Assembly (NCBI GenBank): GCA_035758925.1
Contig: DASTVV010000133.1
Coordinates: forward strand, 1-27,554
DNA: 27,554 bases
Direction of reading: 5' to 3'
Origin: DASPMP01 sp035758925
GTDB taxonomy: Bacteria; Gemmatimonadota; Gemmatimonadetes; Gemmatimonadales; Gemmatimonadaceae
The position numbers were made by a program, and so were the translations under genes. Shown in pieces: positions 7,286 through 17,100 of the stretch. Under the pieces are notes generated by a model. The model searched no databases. It saw only the letters and a program-made list of their open reading frames with translations, and had not been told where the DNA came from. Position 1 is the stretch's first letter, and the number at the start of each line of letters is the position of its first letter.

Positions 7286-8689
7286 CTAGACGGTCTCGAT
7301 TTTTAGCGTATTCGTCGATCCCGGGACGTCGAACGGCACACCGGCGGTGACGACGACCTTGTCTCCCGCTTTCGCGAGCCCCCGACGGCGTACCGCATCC
7401 AGCGCCATCTGCACCATTTCGTCGTACGAGTTGGCGTGCGGCACCAGTTCCGGCACTACGCCCCAGATGAGCGCGAGCTGACGATAGGTCCGCGGAATGT
7501 CCGTGAGGACCAGGATGGGCACGTTGGGACGCTGCGATGCCACGACCCGAGCGCTGAACCCGCTCTTCGTGAACACGATCAGCACGGGAGCAGCAAGCAT
7601 GCGCACCGCGGCGCTTGAGGCGGCGGCAATGGCGAACTCGGTCGACAGCACCTCCCTCCGCGGGAGTCGCTCGTCCCGCCGCTGCGCTCGCGAGTGGGAC
7701 TCGATCTCCGAGATGATGCGATTCATCGCCGCCACGGCGAGCCGCGGGTACTGGCCCGCGGCGGTCTCCGCCGACAGCATTACCGCGTCCGTACCGTCGA
7801 GGATGGCGTTGGCCACGTCGCTCGCCTCGGCGCGCGTCGGGCGCGGGTGCGTGACCATGGACTCCAGCATCTGCGTCGCGGTGATCACGGGGCGGCCAAC
7901 CTGGTTCGCGAGCGAGATGATCCGCTTCTGCGCTAGTGGAACCGCCTCGAACGGCAGTTCGACGCCGAGGTCGCCGCGGGCGACCATGACGCCGTCCGAC
8001 GCCTGGACGATGCTTTCGATGTTCTCGAGCGCCGAGTCCTTCTCGATCTTGGCGACGATGAGCAGGCCCTTGGGCAGCATCGCGCGCAGCTCGTCAACGT
8101 CCTGTGCGCGACGGACGAAGCTGAGCGCGAGGTAGTCCAGCTCCTGTTGCACGGCGAACTTCACATCCGCCCGATCCTTGTCGGTGAGCGACGGCGCGCT
8201 CACGGCCACGCCCGGGAAGTTCATCCCCTTGTGGCTGCGGAGGGGTCCGCCGTGGATCACCCGGGCACTGACGCGCGGCTTTCTGACATCCACCACGACC
8301 AGCTCGAGCAGGCCGTCGTCGATGAGAATGCGGTCCCCCACATGGAGATCCTCCGCGAGACGCTCATACGTCACGGGGATCTCTTCCGGGCTCGCCCCCT
8401 CCTCGGGGGACATGGTCACCTCGGCACCCGTCTCGAGGGAGAGCGGTGTCGGAAGGTCCCCGATGCGGATCCTGGGACCCTGAAGGTCACCCAGGATGGC
8501 GATAGGGCGGCGGAGCTTCTCCGAGATCTCGCGCACCATCCTGATGGTGGCGGCGTGCTGCTCGTGCGTCCCGTGCGAGAAGTTGATGCGCGCGACGTTC
8601 ATCCCCGACTCGGCCAACCCCTGGAGAGTGTCGGGGCTGGCCGTCGCGGGACCGAGCGTGCAAACGATTTTGGTTCGGCAGAGTGTCAC
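7286..8689 (-). CDS. pyk: Pyruvate kinase
   Basis: 467-residue glycolytic enzyme transferring phosphate from phosphoenolpyruvate to ADP. Conserved features in order: TKIVCTLGPAT (6-16), MNVARINFSHG (30-40), ILGDLQGPRIRIG, the active-site signature LIVAKIEK with the catalytic Lys, MVARGDLGVELP (metal binding) and ITATQMLESM, then a complete C-terminal domain ending VPFDVPGSTNTLKIETV. The B domain is present (about residues 70-170). Start is GTG at 8687-8689, which shares GTGA with the transaldolase stop, so translation is coupled. The next gene is 340 bases downstream, across the repeat element, so transcription may end or be re-initiated there. Full length; no missing residue noticed. Confidence 0.97.
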   Translation of the reverse strand: MTLCRTKIVCTLGPATASPDTLQGLAESGMNVARINFSHGTHEQHAATIRMVREISEKLRRPIAILGDLQGPRIRIGDLPTPLSLETGAEVTMSPEEGASPEEIPVTYERLAEDLHVGDRILIDDGLLELVVVDVRKPRVSARVIHGGPLRSHKGMNFPGVAVSAPSLTDKDRADVKFAVQQELDYLALSFVRRAQDVDELRAMLPKGLLIVAKIEKDSALENIESIVQASDGVMVARGDLGVELPFEAVPLAQKRIISLANQVGRPVITATQMLESMVTHPRPTRAEASDVANAILDGTDAVMLSAETAAGQYPRLAVAAMNRIISEIESHSRAQRRDERLPRREVLSTEFAIAAASSAAVRMLAAPVLIVFTKSGFSARVVASQRPNVPILVLTDIPRTYRQLALIWGVVPELVPHANSYDEMVQMALDAVRRRGLAKAGDKVVVTAGVPFDVPGSTNTLKIETV

Positions 8690-9801
8690 GACGCGGCGAG
8701 CTGGCGTCCAAGCTTCCGGGTCTTCTTTTCCAGCCCGGATACCGCGGCGTCGAACGACTTCTGGAACGACGCCAGGCCATCCACGAGCAGCTTGTCGGTC
8801 ACGTCTTTCATCGCGATGCCGAGTGATTCGATCCGGGTGAGCACTTTCTTCGCCTGGTCGACGTCCGTGTCGACGGTTCTACGCACATCGCCGTGATCGC
8901 GGAACGCCTCGATGGTCTGTGGCGGGAGCGTATTGATGCAGCGTGGCCCGATGAGGTCCTCGACGTACATGACGTCGCGGTACTCGGGGTTCTTGGTGCT
9001 GGTGCTGGCCCACAGGGGCTTCTGCACGCGGGCCCCCTTGGCTTCGAGCGCCTTCCAGCGCGGCGAAGAGAAGCGCTCGAGGAACAGCTGATACGCCAAC
9101 TTTGCGTTTGCGATCGCCGCCTTCCCCTTCAACTGCGCGGCGCCAGCTCCCGCGGACTCGAGTCGCTTGTCCACTTCCGTGTCGACCCGCGACACGAAGA
9201 AGCTCGCAACCGAAGCGATCTTGTCGATGGGCTGGCCCTTCTTCAGGCGCTCCTCGAGGCCCGTCATGTACGCATCGATGACGCGGTCGTGCGCCTCGAG
9301 CGCGAAGAGGAGCGTGATGTTCACGTTGATGCCCGCGGCGATCAGCTCCCGAACCGCTTCGGCGCCGTCCACCGTTCCGGGAACTTTCACCAGCAGGTTG
9401 GAACGATCGACCGTCTTCCAGAGCCGCTGGGCCTCCGTGACCGTCGCCACGGCATCGTGTGCCGCCGCGGGCGAGACTTCGATCGAGACATATCCGTCGT
9501 CGCCGCGCGTCTTGTCGTAGACGATCCGAAAATGGTCGCAGGCCTCGCGCACGTCGGTGGTAGCCACGAGCTCGAACAGCTCGTTCGCGGTGAGATCGGG
9601 CGGCGCCTCGTTGAGCTGGGCGTCGTAGACGTTGCCTTCCGCGAGCGCCTTCTCGAAAATCGTCGGATTCGAGGTCATGCCCACCAGCGAATCCTCGCGA
9701 ATGCGCCGATCGAGGTCGCCGTTGTGCAGCATGGTACGCTCGATGAAGTCGAGCCAGATGGAAACGCCAGCGTCGTGAAGTTGTTGCAGCCGGTTTGGCA
9801 T
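8686..9801 (-). CDS. tal: Transaldolase
   Basis: 371-residue transaldolase of the long bacterial (mycobacterial/cyanobacterial-like) type, transferring a dihydroxyacetone unit between sedoheptulose-7-phosphate and glyceraldehyde-3-phosphate in the non-oxidative pentose phosphate pathway. GMTSNPTIFEKA (41-52) is the first signature; NLLVKVPGT carries the Schiff-base K139; INVNITLLFALEAH and SVASFFVSRVDTEVD follow, with KPLWASTSTKNP and the C-terminal DHGDVRRTVD. The ATG at 9799-9801 is preceded by GAGGG with a 5-base spacer. The stop overlaps the pyk GTG. Such transaldolases are often adjacent or fused to glucose-6-phosphate isomerase; here pgi is four genes away on the same strand, consistent with a central-carbon cluster. 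Confidence 0.96.
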   Translation of the reverse strand: MPNRLQQLHDAGVSIWLDFIERTMLHNGDLDRRIREDSLVGMTSNPTIFEKALAEGNVYDAQLNEAPPDLTANELFELVATTDVREACDHFRIVYDKTRGDDGYVSIEVSPAAAHDAVATVTEAQRLWKTVDRSNLLVKVPGTVDGAEAVRELIAAGINVNITLLFALEAHDRVIDAYMTGLEERLKKGQPIDKIASVASFFVSRVDTEVDKRLESAGAGAAQLKGKAAIANAKLAYQLFLERFSSPRWKALEAKGARVQKPLWASTSTKNPEYRDVMYVEDLIGPRCINTLPPQTIEAFRDHGDVRRTVDTDVDQAKKVLTRIESLGIAMKDVTDKLLVDGLASFQKSFDAAVSGLEKKTRKLGRQLAAS

Positions 9802-9818
9802 TACACCCTCATTCGAGT

Positions 9819-9907
9819 CGTGCGTGATTCGTCAGCGTGCGTGATGCGCCATGCTTCAGCATGCGTCCTGCTTCGCGCATCAGCATACGTCATGCTTCCT
9901 GCCGTCC
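9819..9907. repeat. Diverged 24-bp-period repeat patch
   Basis: Between transaldolase and the PQQ-type dehydrogenase lies a patch rich in GCATGC/GCGTCATGC words. Units of 24 bases can be laid at 9836-9859, 9860-9883 and, degraded, from 9884; a shortened one stands at 9819-9835. The first full unit matches the reverse complement of the perfect array at 27422-27541 at 20 of 24 positions; the later units are much weaker. The same family therefore occurs twice in the window, about 17.5 kb apart. There are no variable spacers, so this is not CRISPR. Confidence 0.6.
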
Positions 9908-9927
9908 GCGTTGGCGGTTCGGCTTGC

Positions 9928-11199
9928 TCACGGCCGCGGGCCGCCACCCGAATACTGGATACGCCAGATCCGGCCCCGCGAATCGTCAGACAGGTACAGC
10001 TCGCCGTTGCGTCCCTGCGCGATGCCCATGGGACGCCCCCCCAGGTCGGTTGGCTTGCCGTCGGAGGCCATAAAGCCATCGATGAACGTCTCGAAGTCGC
10101 CGGACGCCCGACCGTTGGCCATGGGCTGGAACACGACCTTGAAGCCCTGCTGCGGAAGCGGGGCGCGATTCCACGAGCCGTGGAACACCACGAACACACC
10201 ATCGCGATACCTGGCCGGCAGTGCACTGCCCGTGTAGAAGAGCATGCCGTCCGGAGCCCAGTGACCGGGGAACGTGCCGACGTTGCCTTGCTTGCCCTCG
10301 CACCGGCCAACCGCATTGCCGTCACCGCCATACTCCGGGGCGAGGACCCTCTTCCTCAGCTCGCGATCGAAGTAGCAGTACGGCCAGCCGAAATCGGCGC
10401 CCCTCGTGACGTGGAGCAGCTCTTCCGCTGGAGTCTCAGCGCTCTTTTCGGCAGTGAATCCCCAGTTCTCGGCCAGGTTGTCGCGACCGTGCTGAACAGC
10501 ATAGAGCTCATTGCTCTTCGGTTCGATGGCGAGAGCCACCGCGTTGCGAATGCCGGTCGCGAAGCGCTCGCCGTCCTTGAGGGTCTGTCCCTTCTTCTCC
10601 GCCGAGTAGCGCCAGATTCCCGCGCGCTCCTGGAGCTCCGGACACGGATCCAGTCCCTTGGACTGCGGCGTGCGATCCTTTTCCTGGCAGGAGTTGGTGC
10701 GCGAGCCCTGGTTGACCAGCAGCTGGCCGTTGTGGATCACGAACGTCTTGGCGGCATGACCCATGGTCGGGAGGCCGGTGACGATGGTATCCGGTTCGCC
10801 GGAGGGCTGCATGGACCCGCCTCGCCACGCATAGCGCAGGATGTCGGTGCTGGTCTCGGTGTAGAGCGAGCTTCCGAGCAGCCGCACTTCTGTGGCGTTG
10901 AACTTCCCGAACTTTGCCCGCGCCTCGGCCTTCCCGTCGCCGTCGGCATCGCGAAGCACCACGACACCGCCTGTATCCTTCTGGGTGTTCCGTATCGCGA
11001 CGATCACGTCGCCATTCGGCGCCACCACCATGTGCCGCGGCGCCGACAGCGAGTCCGCGAACAGTGTCGCGCAGAAGCCACTGGGCAGCTTGAGGCCCGC
11101 GTTGTCGGACGTGCACGGTGGCGTGGACGGGAGGCTGACAAACGCCGCGAGCGAAAGAATTCCGGCGGCGGCGATCGTAACTACGAGTGGGCGCTTCAT
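9928..11199 (-). CDS. Secreted PQQ-type sorbosone/glucose dehydrogenase family protein
   Basis: 423-residue exported six-bladed beta-propeller of the soluble glucose dehydrogenase / L-sorbosone dehydrogenase (GSDH, TrAA12-like) family, expected to bind PQQ and calcium in the periplasm and oxidise sugars or aldoses. Visible features: signal peptide MKRPLVVTIAAAGILSLAAF, LPSGFCATLFADSLSAPRHM, GHAAKTFVIH (147-156), GIRNAVALAIEPKSNELYAV (216-235), GADFGWPYCY (267-276) and the strong family motif VFVVFHGSWNR (335-345). A GTG at 11226 is in frame, but ATG at 11197-11199 begins directly with a good signal sequence, so I prefer it. No electron-acceptor domain (haem) is fused. It stands alone on the minus strand, divergent from the DUF4097 gene. 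The substrate is unknown. Confidence 0.87.
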   Translation of the reverse strand: MKRPLVVTIAAAGILSLAAFVSLPSTPPCTSDNAGLKLPSGFCATLFADSLSAPRHMVVAPNGDVIVAIRNTQKDTGGVVVLRDADGDGKAEARAKFGKFNATEVRLLGSSLYTETSTDILRYAWRGGSMQPSGEPDTIVTGLPTMGHAAKTFVIHNGQLLVNQGSRTNSCQEKDRTPQSKGLDPCPELQERAGIWRYSAEKKGQTLKDGERFATGIRNAVALAIEPKSNELYAVQHGRDNLAENWGFTAEKSAETPAEELLHVTRGADFGWPYCYFDRELRKRVLAPEYGGDGNAVGRCEGKQGNVGTFPGHWAPDGMLFYTGSALPARYRDGVFVVFHGSWNRAPLPQQGFKVVFQPMANGRASGDFETFIDGFMASDGKPTDLGGRPMGIAQGRNGELYLSDDSRGRIWRIQYSGGGPRP

Positions 11200-11351
11200 A
11201 GGGATGCGGGTTGGGGCTGGACGCACGCAAACTTCGCCTCAGTGGACGAGAAGATATGCGCGCCGGGCCGTCGTTGCATCCTGTCAACCTTCGGGGCGGC
11301 CTGATTGTCAAAAAGCCAAGCCTAACTACCCAGTCAGGAGACATCCGCGCC

Positions 11352-12164
11352 ATGCGCACCACCCTCGCGTCACTCATCCTTGCTCTGGCCGTACTTCCAG
11401 CCGTCGCCCAGCAACCGGTCGGTAGCCGCTCCGAGCGATGGATGCGCAATTGCGACGACTACGACCGCGACTACGAGCGCTTCTGCGAGATCCGTGATGT
11501 CACCATCAAGGCGCCGGCGTCGGACCGCGGTTTGTTCGTGGACGGACGCGACAACGGCGGCGTCGCCTTCTACGGCTGGGACAAGAACGAGGTGCTCGTC
11601 CGGGCGCTGATCCAGGCCACGGGCGATACGCGAGCCGAAGCGCAGGGTCTCGCCAAGGAGATCAGGGTACTGACTGACGGAGACCGTATTCGCGCGGATG
11701 GTCCCGCGTCCCGACGGCACTCCTGGTGGTCGGTGAGCTACGAGGTCTGGGTGCCCCGCAAGATGAACCTCGATGCAGACACGCATAACGGCGGCATCAC
11801 TGTCGAGGGCGTCGAGGGACGGATCGACCTGCGCGCGGTGAACGGCGGGATCACGCTGCGCGAAGTTGGGGGCAACGTGCGCGCCGAGACCACGAATGGC
11901 GGGGTGAGCGCCGCTCTCTCAGGCAGCAGGTGGAATGGTGACGGTCTGGACCTGCAGACGACGAATGGCAGCGTGGGCCTGGAAATCCCGCGCGGCTATA
12001 ACGCCGAGCTGGAAACGGGTACCGTGAACGGCGGCATGAATATCGACTTCCCGATCACGGTCCAGGGGTTCATCGGTCGTCGCATCACGACCAAGCTGGG
12101 CGCCGGCGGTCCGAGAGTTCGGGCGACCACGACCAACGGCGCCGTGCGCATCCGCGAACGGTAG
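11352..12164 (+). CDS. Exported DUF4097 beta-helix protein
   Basis: 270-residue exported protein with signal peptide MRTTLASLILALAVLPAVAQQ. The body from about residue 135 has repeated NGGI/NGGV turns (HNGGITVEGVEG, VNGGITLREVGG, TNGGVSAALSG, TNGSVGLEIPRG, VNGGMNIDF, TNGAVRIRE), spaced about 18-25 residues. This is the right-handed parallel-beta-helix pattern of the DUF4097 'putative adhesin' family. Role unknown: probably an envelope or surface structural protein, with no catalytic residues evident. The frame is open upstream to 11211, but AGGAGA about 10 bases before the ATG at 11352 fixes this start. It is convergent with susD and shares its terminator. Confidence 0.85.
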   Translation: MRTTLASLILALAVLPAVAQQPVGSRSERWMRNCDDYDRDYERFCEIRDVTIKAPASDRGLFVDGRDNGGVAFYGWDKNEVLVRALIQATGDTRAEAQGLAKEIRVLTDGDRIRADGPASRRHSWWSVSYEVWVPRKMNLDADTHNGGITVEGVEGRIDLRAVNGGITLREVGGNVRAETTNGGVSAALSGSRWNGDGLDLQTTNGSVGLEIPRGYNAELETGTVNGGMNIDFPITVQGFIGRRITTKLGAGGPRVRATTTNGAVRIRER

Positions 12165-12269
12165 AACGGCGTTGCAACGCCAGTGAGCCGCCGCCTGGAC
12201 AGATCTAATGAAGTGATTCTTCGGACATGACGCACGCAGACTGCGCAGCTGGTTTTTTCGAAGGCCAAA

Positions 12270-12299
12270 AAGAAACCCCGGCGGAAGCCGGGGTTTCTT
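12270..12299. terminator. Bidirectional intrinsic terminator
   Basis: Perfect 13-bp stem (AAGAAACCCCGGC / GCCGGGGTTTCTT) with a GGAA loop. On the minus strand it is followed by CTTTTTGG; on the plus strand by CTTGTTTCGTT. It lies between the convergent DUF4097 gene (stop 12164, plus) and susD (stop 12322, minus), so it can end both transcripts. Confidence 0.92.
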
Positions 12300-12321
12300 G
12301 TTTCGTTCGAAGGGGAGAGGC

Positions 12322-14088
12322 TTACGGCACCGCACCCTTGGCCGGAGCTGTTCCACCGAACGTGTAGAGCGCTTCGCCCTTCACGCCAAGCTCCTTGGCC
12401 GGAACCGGCATTTCGCGCGGCGTTCCGGGGATGAGTCCCTGGACGTACCGGGCGCCGTTGTAGATGCCCGTGCCGATACGCTCCCAGTTCGTCGCCTGAA
12501 CCACCGGCATGTGGCGCTGGTGGTAGAACGGTGCCGGTCCGAGGCCCAACAGCTCGACCTCGTATTCGTACAGCAGCACCGACCACAACGTGCAGGCTCC
12601 GCCGTTCTTGGCGAGCTTGCCGTTGGCCATGCAGGGGCCGTCGGCATCCGAACCAACCGTACCGACAAAGCCGGCCGCGGACGAAAGACCGCCGCGGGTG
12701 ACGCGCGTCTTGTCGATCAGGTTGGCCGCGGCCGTGAGGTTCGCGCCGCCGCCCTGACGGATGAGCGCCTCGGCCCAGATCAGATCGCTCTGGTGGGCGC
12801 TGATGGTCGGCATCAGGCCGTAGCCGCCGTAGACGTCGTCGGCGCTCTGCTGGCCGGACCCATCGTAACGGATGTGGCCGATGTTGGATTGGTGGTAGTA
12901 CCCGCGGTCGGGACGGAAGACCTGGCCCTGCTTCAGGTAGGCGAAGTCCGTTCCGCCGTTGGCGGTCTTCGGAACGTTCGTGAAGCCGGCGACCATCGCG
13001 GCCGTACCGAACGACCCGTCACCCATGCGCTTGTCTGGCGAATTCGGCTGAACGCTGCCGACGCCCAGACGGTATGGATCCACCTGCGTGAGCGGATCCA
13101 TGAGGTGCGCAACGCGCGTGCTGACACGGCCACCGTCGATGCCATTGAACCAGTACATCAACTCGCTGATCCAATTGATGTAGCCGTCACCCATGAAGTT
13201 GAAGTCCACGGGCGTTCCGCTTGACATGCCCTGCGACGCGAGGGATGCGACCTGAGCCCACGCGACCGCGGCGTTCTCGCCGTCGTCGCGCGGATACCAG
13301 GCCAGCGTCATCGCCGCCATCGTCCGGGCGATCTGCGCGATCTGGACGTTGGTGTAGGAAATGCCGTTCGCCCACGACGGATCCGTTGTGAACGCGTTGG
13401 CCGCGGCCAGCGTGGCGGCGCCTGTGAGCTTCACGACGGCGCTGTCGCGCATGGCCTTGCGATTGATGTACTCCAGAGTCTTCAGGTCCGTGTTCTCGTC
13501 GACGAAGTAGCCCTTGTCATAGTTCAGGGCGATCATCATCAGAGACGCGCCCTGCATGAACTGCGCGATGACCTCGGTCCGCTTGGTCGTAGCGGCATCT
13601 GTGATGACTACGCCGTTTGTTCGAATTGCGGTCAACGCGTCGTTCGCAGACGAGAGCGCCGAGTAGAAGCCGGGACGATCGGTGGCGTTCTCGTCGAGAC
13701 CGCCGCTCCAGAATGCCTCGACGCTCGTCCGCGTTGACGCCGTCGGATCGTTGGTCCATCCGCGCGCGTTCCGCGTCCACGACGTTGGCAACGTCACCGT
13801 GTCCGTCGCGGCGATGTCGATGCCCGAGTGGTAGTTCATCCACCCGTTGTTCCAGGACGAGGAGTACGAGCGCGCCTGCGTGGAGAGCACGCCCGCCGAC
13901 TGGAGGTTGGTGTACATGTTGAACCATGTCTGCATCGCGCCGGCGGCGAGACCCTCGATGGCCGACGGATCGGCCAGCGCACGCTTGGCGTCTGGTTCAT
14001 TGGGGTTGGTCACGTCCAGCGATTGGCAGCCCAGCATCGCCAGAACCGAGATGGCACCCACCCCACGAATGAATCTGTTCATTGTCAT
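12322..14088 (-). CDS. SusD/RagB-family outer-membrane lipoprotein
   Basis: 588-residue surface-exposed lipoprotein that would cap the SusC channel and capture an oligosaccharide or peptide ligand. The N-terminus MTMNRFIRGVGAISVLAMLGC carries a lipobox with acylated C21, followed by QSLDVTNPNEPD, the usual SusD opening. Helical TPR-like segments follow, with FYSALSSANDALTAI and a C-terminal half rich in W/Y/G including MPTISAHQSDLIWAEALIRQGG, a conserved SusD-type region. AGGAG stands 8 bases before ATG 14086-14088; a TTG at 14091 is also in frame but worse placed. It follows susC by 29 bases and ends at the strong terminator at 12270-12299. The ligand cannot be read from the sequence. Confidence 0.93.
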   Translation of the reverse strand: MTMNRFIRGVGAISVLAMLGCQSLDVTNPNEPDAKRALADPSAIEGLAAGAMQTWFNMYTNLQSAGVLSTQARSYSSSWNNGWMNYHSGIDIAATDTVTLPTSWTRNARGWTNDPTASTRTSVEAFWSGGLDENATDRPGFYSALSSANDALTAIRTNGVVITDAATTKRTEVIAQFMQGASLMMIALNYDKGYFVDENTDLKTLEYINRKAMRDSAVVKLTGAATLAAANAFTTDPSWANGISYTNVQIAQIARTMAAMTLAWYPRDDGENAAVAWAQVASLASQGMSSGTPVDFNFMGDGYINWISELMYWFNGIDGGRVSTRVAHLMDPLTQVDPYRLGVGSVQPNSPDKRMGDGSFGTAAMVAGFTNVPKTANGGTDFAYLKQGQVFRPDRGYYHQSNIGHIRYDGSGQQSADDVYGGYGLMPTISAHQSDLIWAEALIRQGGGANLTAAANLIDKTRVTRGGLSSAAGFVGTVGSDADGPCMANGKLAKNGGACTLWSVLLYEYEVELLGLGPAPFYHQRHMPVVQATNWERIGTGIYNGARYVQGLIPGTPREMPVPAKELGVKGEALYTFGGTAPAKGAVP

Positions 14089-14117
14089 CAATAAATCTCC
14101 TGGAGGTTGGGCTCGGA

Positions 14118-17100
14118 TCAGAACCCGAACTCGAGCATCGCGGTGAAGGTGCGGTACGCCGGATACGTGAAGTAGTCGACTCGATACGCGAACGGATTAC
14201 CGCCACCGGGTGCGGTGACGTCTGGGTCATAGCCGGTGTACTTCGTGCTCGTCCACAGGTTGCGGCCGACGAGACCGATCCGCGCGCTGCGGATGTCGCC
14301 CACCGGGATCTTCGACGCCCACTTGGCCGGCAGGTTGTAGTTCAGCGCCAGCTCGCGGAGACGGACGTAGCTGCCGTCTTCGACGAAGTAGTCGTTCGGA
14401 TTGAAGTTGTTGTAGAACGTGCTGTAGTACGTGGTCGGCTTGCGGCCCGTCTTGTAGGGGCACGTCGGATCGGCGGTCGCCCAGTTCGCGGCGCACACGC
14501 CCGGATCGGGCTTGCCGCTCTGGTCGATGACCTTGTCGCGCAGCTCGTTGAACGGCCACTGGCGGGTGTAGTTGTAGATCTGTCCGCCCTTCGTCCACGA
14601 CACCGTGGAATTCAGCGACACGCTCTTCCACTGCGCCGTCGTGCTGAAGCCAAGCGTGGCGTCCGGATTGACGTCGGCGATCTGCTGCACCGAGTTGGAC
14701 GTGATGCAGGTGCCGTTGGCGGCCTTCTCCGTGCAGACGTAGGCCCTCAGCGGCACTTCAGTAATCGTGTGATAGGCCGTCTTTCTCACGAAGAAGCCTT
14801 CCTCGTTCTGCTGATAGTCGGCCGTCGTGCCGGTCAGACGTCCGGCGGCGATGGTCTCCTGCAGCTGCGCGGCCGTCTTGATCCACTTGTCTCCGTACAT
14901 CACGCCGAACGGCTCGCCCTTGGCGATACGGAACATCTGTGCATTCTGGCTGTTGTCGAACGGTCCGACCAGGAACGCACCGACCTTGAGGTCCGTGATC
15001 TTCTGACGGGTACGATCGGCCGTCATGTTCACGCGCCAGAAGCGATCGGCCTTGGAGACCAGCACGGCGCCGACGGCCAGTTCGTGCGTATGGCCTTCCA
15101 GCGAGCCCGCGTTCTGCCATTGCGTCTTGTAGCCTGCAGCGGCCGAGAGCGGAACCTTGATGATCTGGTCGGTGGTCCGCTTCTGCGAGTAGTTGTACTC
15201 GATGGAGTAGTTCGTGAGGAAGTTGACGTTGAAGCCATATTCATTCTCACTCGAGAATGCCGGCTTCAGTTGATTATTGCCAAGCCCGACCTTGACCGGC
15301 TTGCCTCCGGTGACGCTATAGATCTCGTACTGAGCGCTGAACGACGGCCGAAGCCCCGCGGTTCCGTGCGATGCGCGCAGCTTCAGTTCATCGATCCCCG
15401 GGATGCTGAAGTCCTCCGTCACACGCCAAGCGCCGGAAAGTCGATGATACGTGGCGCTGCGCTCGTCCGACCCGAACAGCGACGACTGGTCCCGGCGTAT
15501 CAGACCGTCGATCACGTAGCGGTCCTTGATATCGAATGTGGTGACGAAGAACAGATTCTTGGCGCGAATGGCCTCTGTCTGCGATGTCGGAAGTACGGGG
15601 CTGGTCAGACCCTGCTTGGCCGCGCCGAATTCGGTGATTCCCTTGACTTCGAGGCCAGTAGCTTCGACCCGCACGAAGGTGTTGGTCTGATCCTCGTACA
15701 TGTATGCGGCCTTGCTGGTATTGCGGATCTGGTCGTTCCAGAAGCTCCGAACCGACGTCAACGCCAAGCTCGTGTTGTACGCTCGGTCGGCGTCGGACCG
15801 GTGCTGAAGATCACCAGTTCCAGGAATTCCACCGGAGTTGGAGAAGTCCTTTGGCTGGAAGAACCGGTAGTTCACGTTGGCTTCGTCGTACCCGACGTTC
15901 GCCTCGCCCGTGAGCCACGAAACCGGACGGTACGTGGCCTTGAACGTGCCCGTGAACCGGTCGCGATCGTTATTGACGTCTTGCTGTGACAGGACGTACA
16001 GCGGGTTGACGACGTTGGTCGAAAGCGGCGCCTGCTTGATGAGCGGGTTGTACGCGCCGTTATAGGGGCAGGTATTACCGCACTGCGCGATGGAATCGAG
16101 CTTGACGTTCGGCTCGATGAACCGCAGCCCGAAGAAGATGCCGTGGTCTTCGCCCTGGTCCGAGTGCGACCGGCCGTAGAACGCGCCCATGTTCAGGTCG
16201 ATGTTTTCCGTCAACGACTGATCGACGTTGAGGCGAAAGTTCTGACGGTTATAGCCCTTGAGGATGTTGAGCACCCCTGCGTCACGCTGATTCTGGAATG
16301 AAGCGTTGAAGTTCGTCGTGCCGCGGCGCTGACCGACCGAGACGTAGTTCGTGAGGAACTGGGCAGGCCGGAAGACCTTGCGCAGCTGGTCGTAGTAGAC
16401 CGGGTAGCGATTGTCGGCGATGAGGTCGTCGTCGCTGGTCCGGCCACCGCTCGACTCATCGAAGGCCGTTACCGCAGAGGTCCCAGCCTGATCTCTCGTA
16501 CAGGCACTGGCGCCACACAACACTTTGTAGTTGTGGCTCATATTGCCTTCGATGACCTTCGGCAGGTTGTTCTGGCCGTACTCGTTGCGGAACGTGAAGC
16601 TGGTCTGGCCTTCCGCGAGGCTGGCACCGCGCTTCGTGAAGATCTGGATGACGCCGTTGGCGGCATCGGACCCATACAGCGAGCTCGCCGCGGCGCCCTT
16701 GATGACCTCGATGCGCTCGATGTCTTCGGAGTTGATGTCAGCCAGCGACAGCCGGCTGATCGTTCCGTCGACGATCACGAGCGGGTCCTGGCGACCCGTA
16801 AGGCTCGTCGCTGAGCGGAGGCGGATCGACGGCTCCGAGCCAGGCTGGCCCGACACCGTGATCACGCTCGCGCCAGGAATCTTGCCCTGGAGACCGCCGA
16901 GCGGGGATGCCGACGGCACTTCCTTCAATTGCGTGTTGTCCACGACACCCACGCTGAAGGTGGCCTTTTTCTGGGACGTAGCTTCCGACGTTCCAGTGAC
17001 GATGACCTCCTCGAGGTTCAGGACGTCTCGCTCGAGAACGAAGTCGTGCTGGACTCGTCCGGCCGTCAACGTGACCGGCAGCCGCTTCGGCTTGTAGCCG

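Noticed and set aside
8893..11304. 803-codon plus-strand open frame
   Set aside because: Lies antisense to transaldolase and the PQQ-type dehydrogenase, which have clear motifs; the translation is Arg/Gly/Ala-rich with no domain. Typical high-GC shadow.
11210..11310. TTGACA on the minus strand as dehydrogenase promoter
   Set aside because: The nearest -10-like word (CATATC) is 23 bases away, too far for a normal spacer.
14082..15989. 635-codon plus-strand open frame
   Set aside because: Antisense to the SusC barrel region; no motif and no ribosome site.
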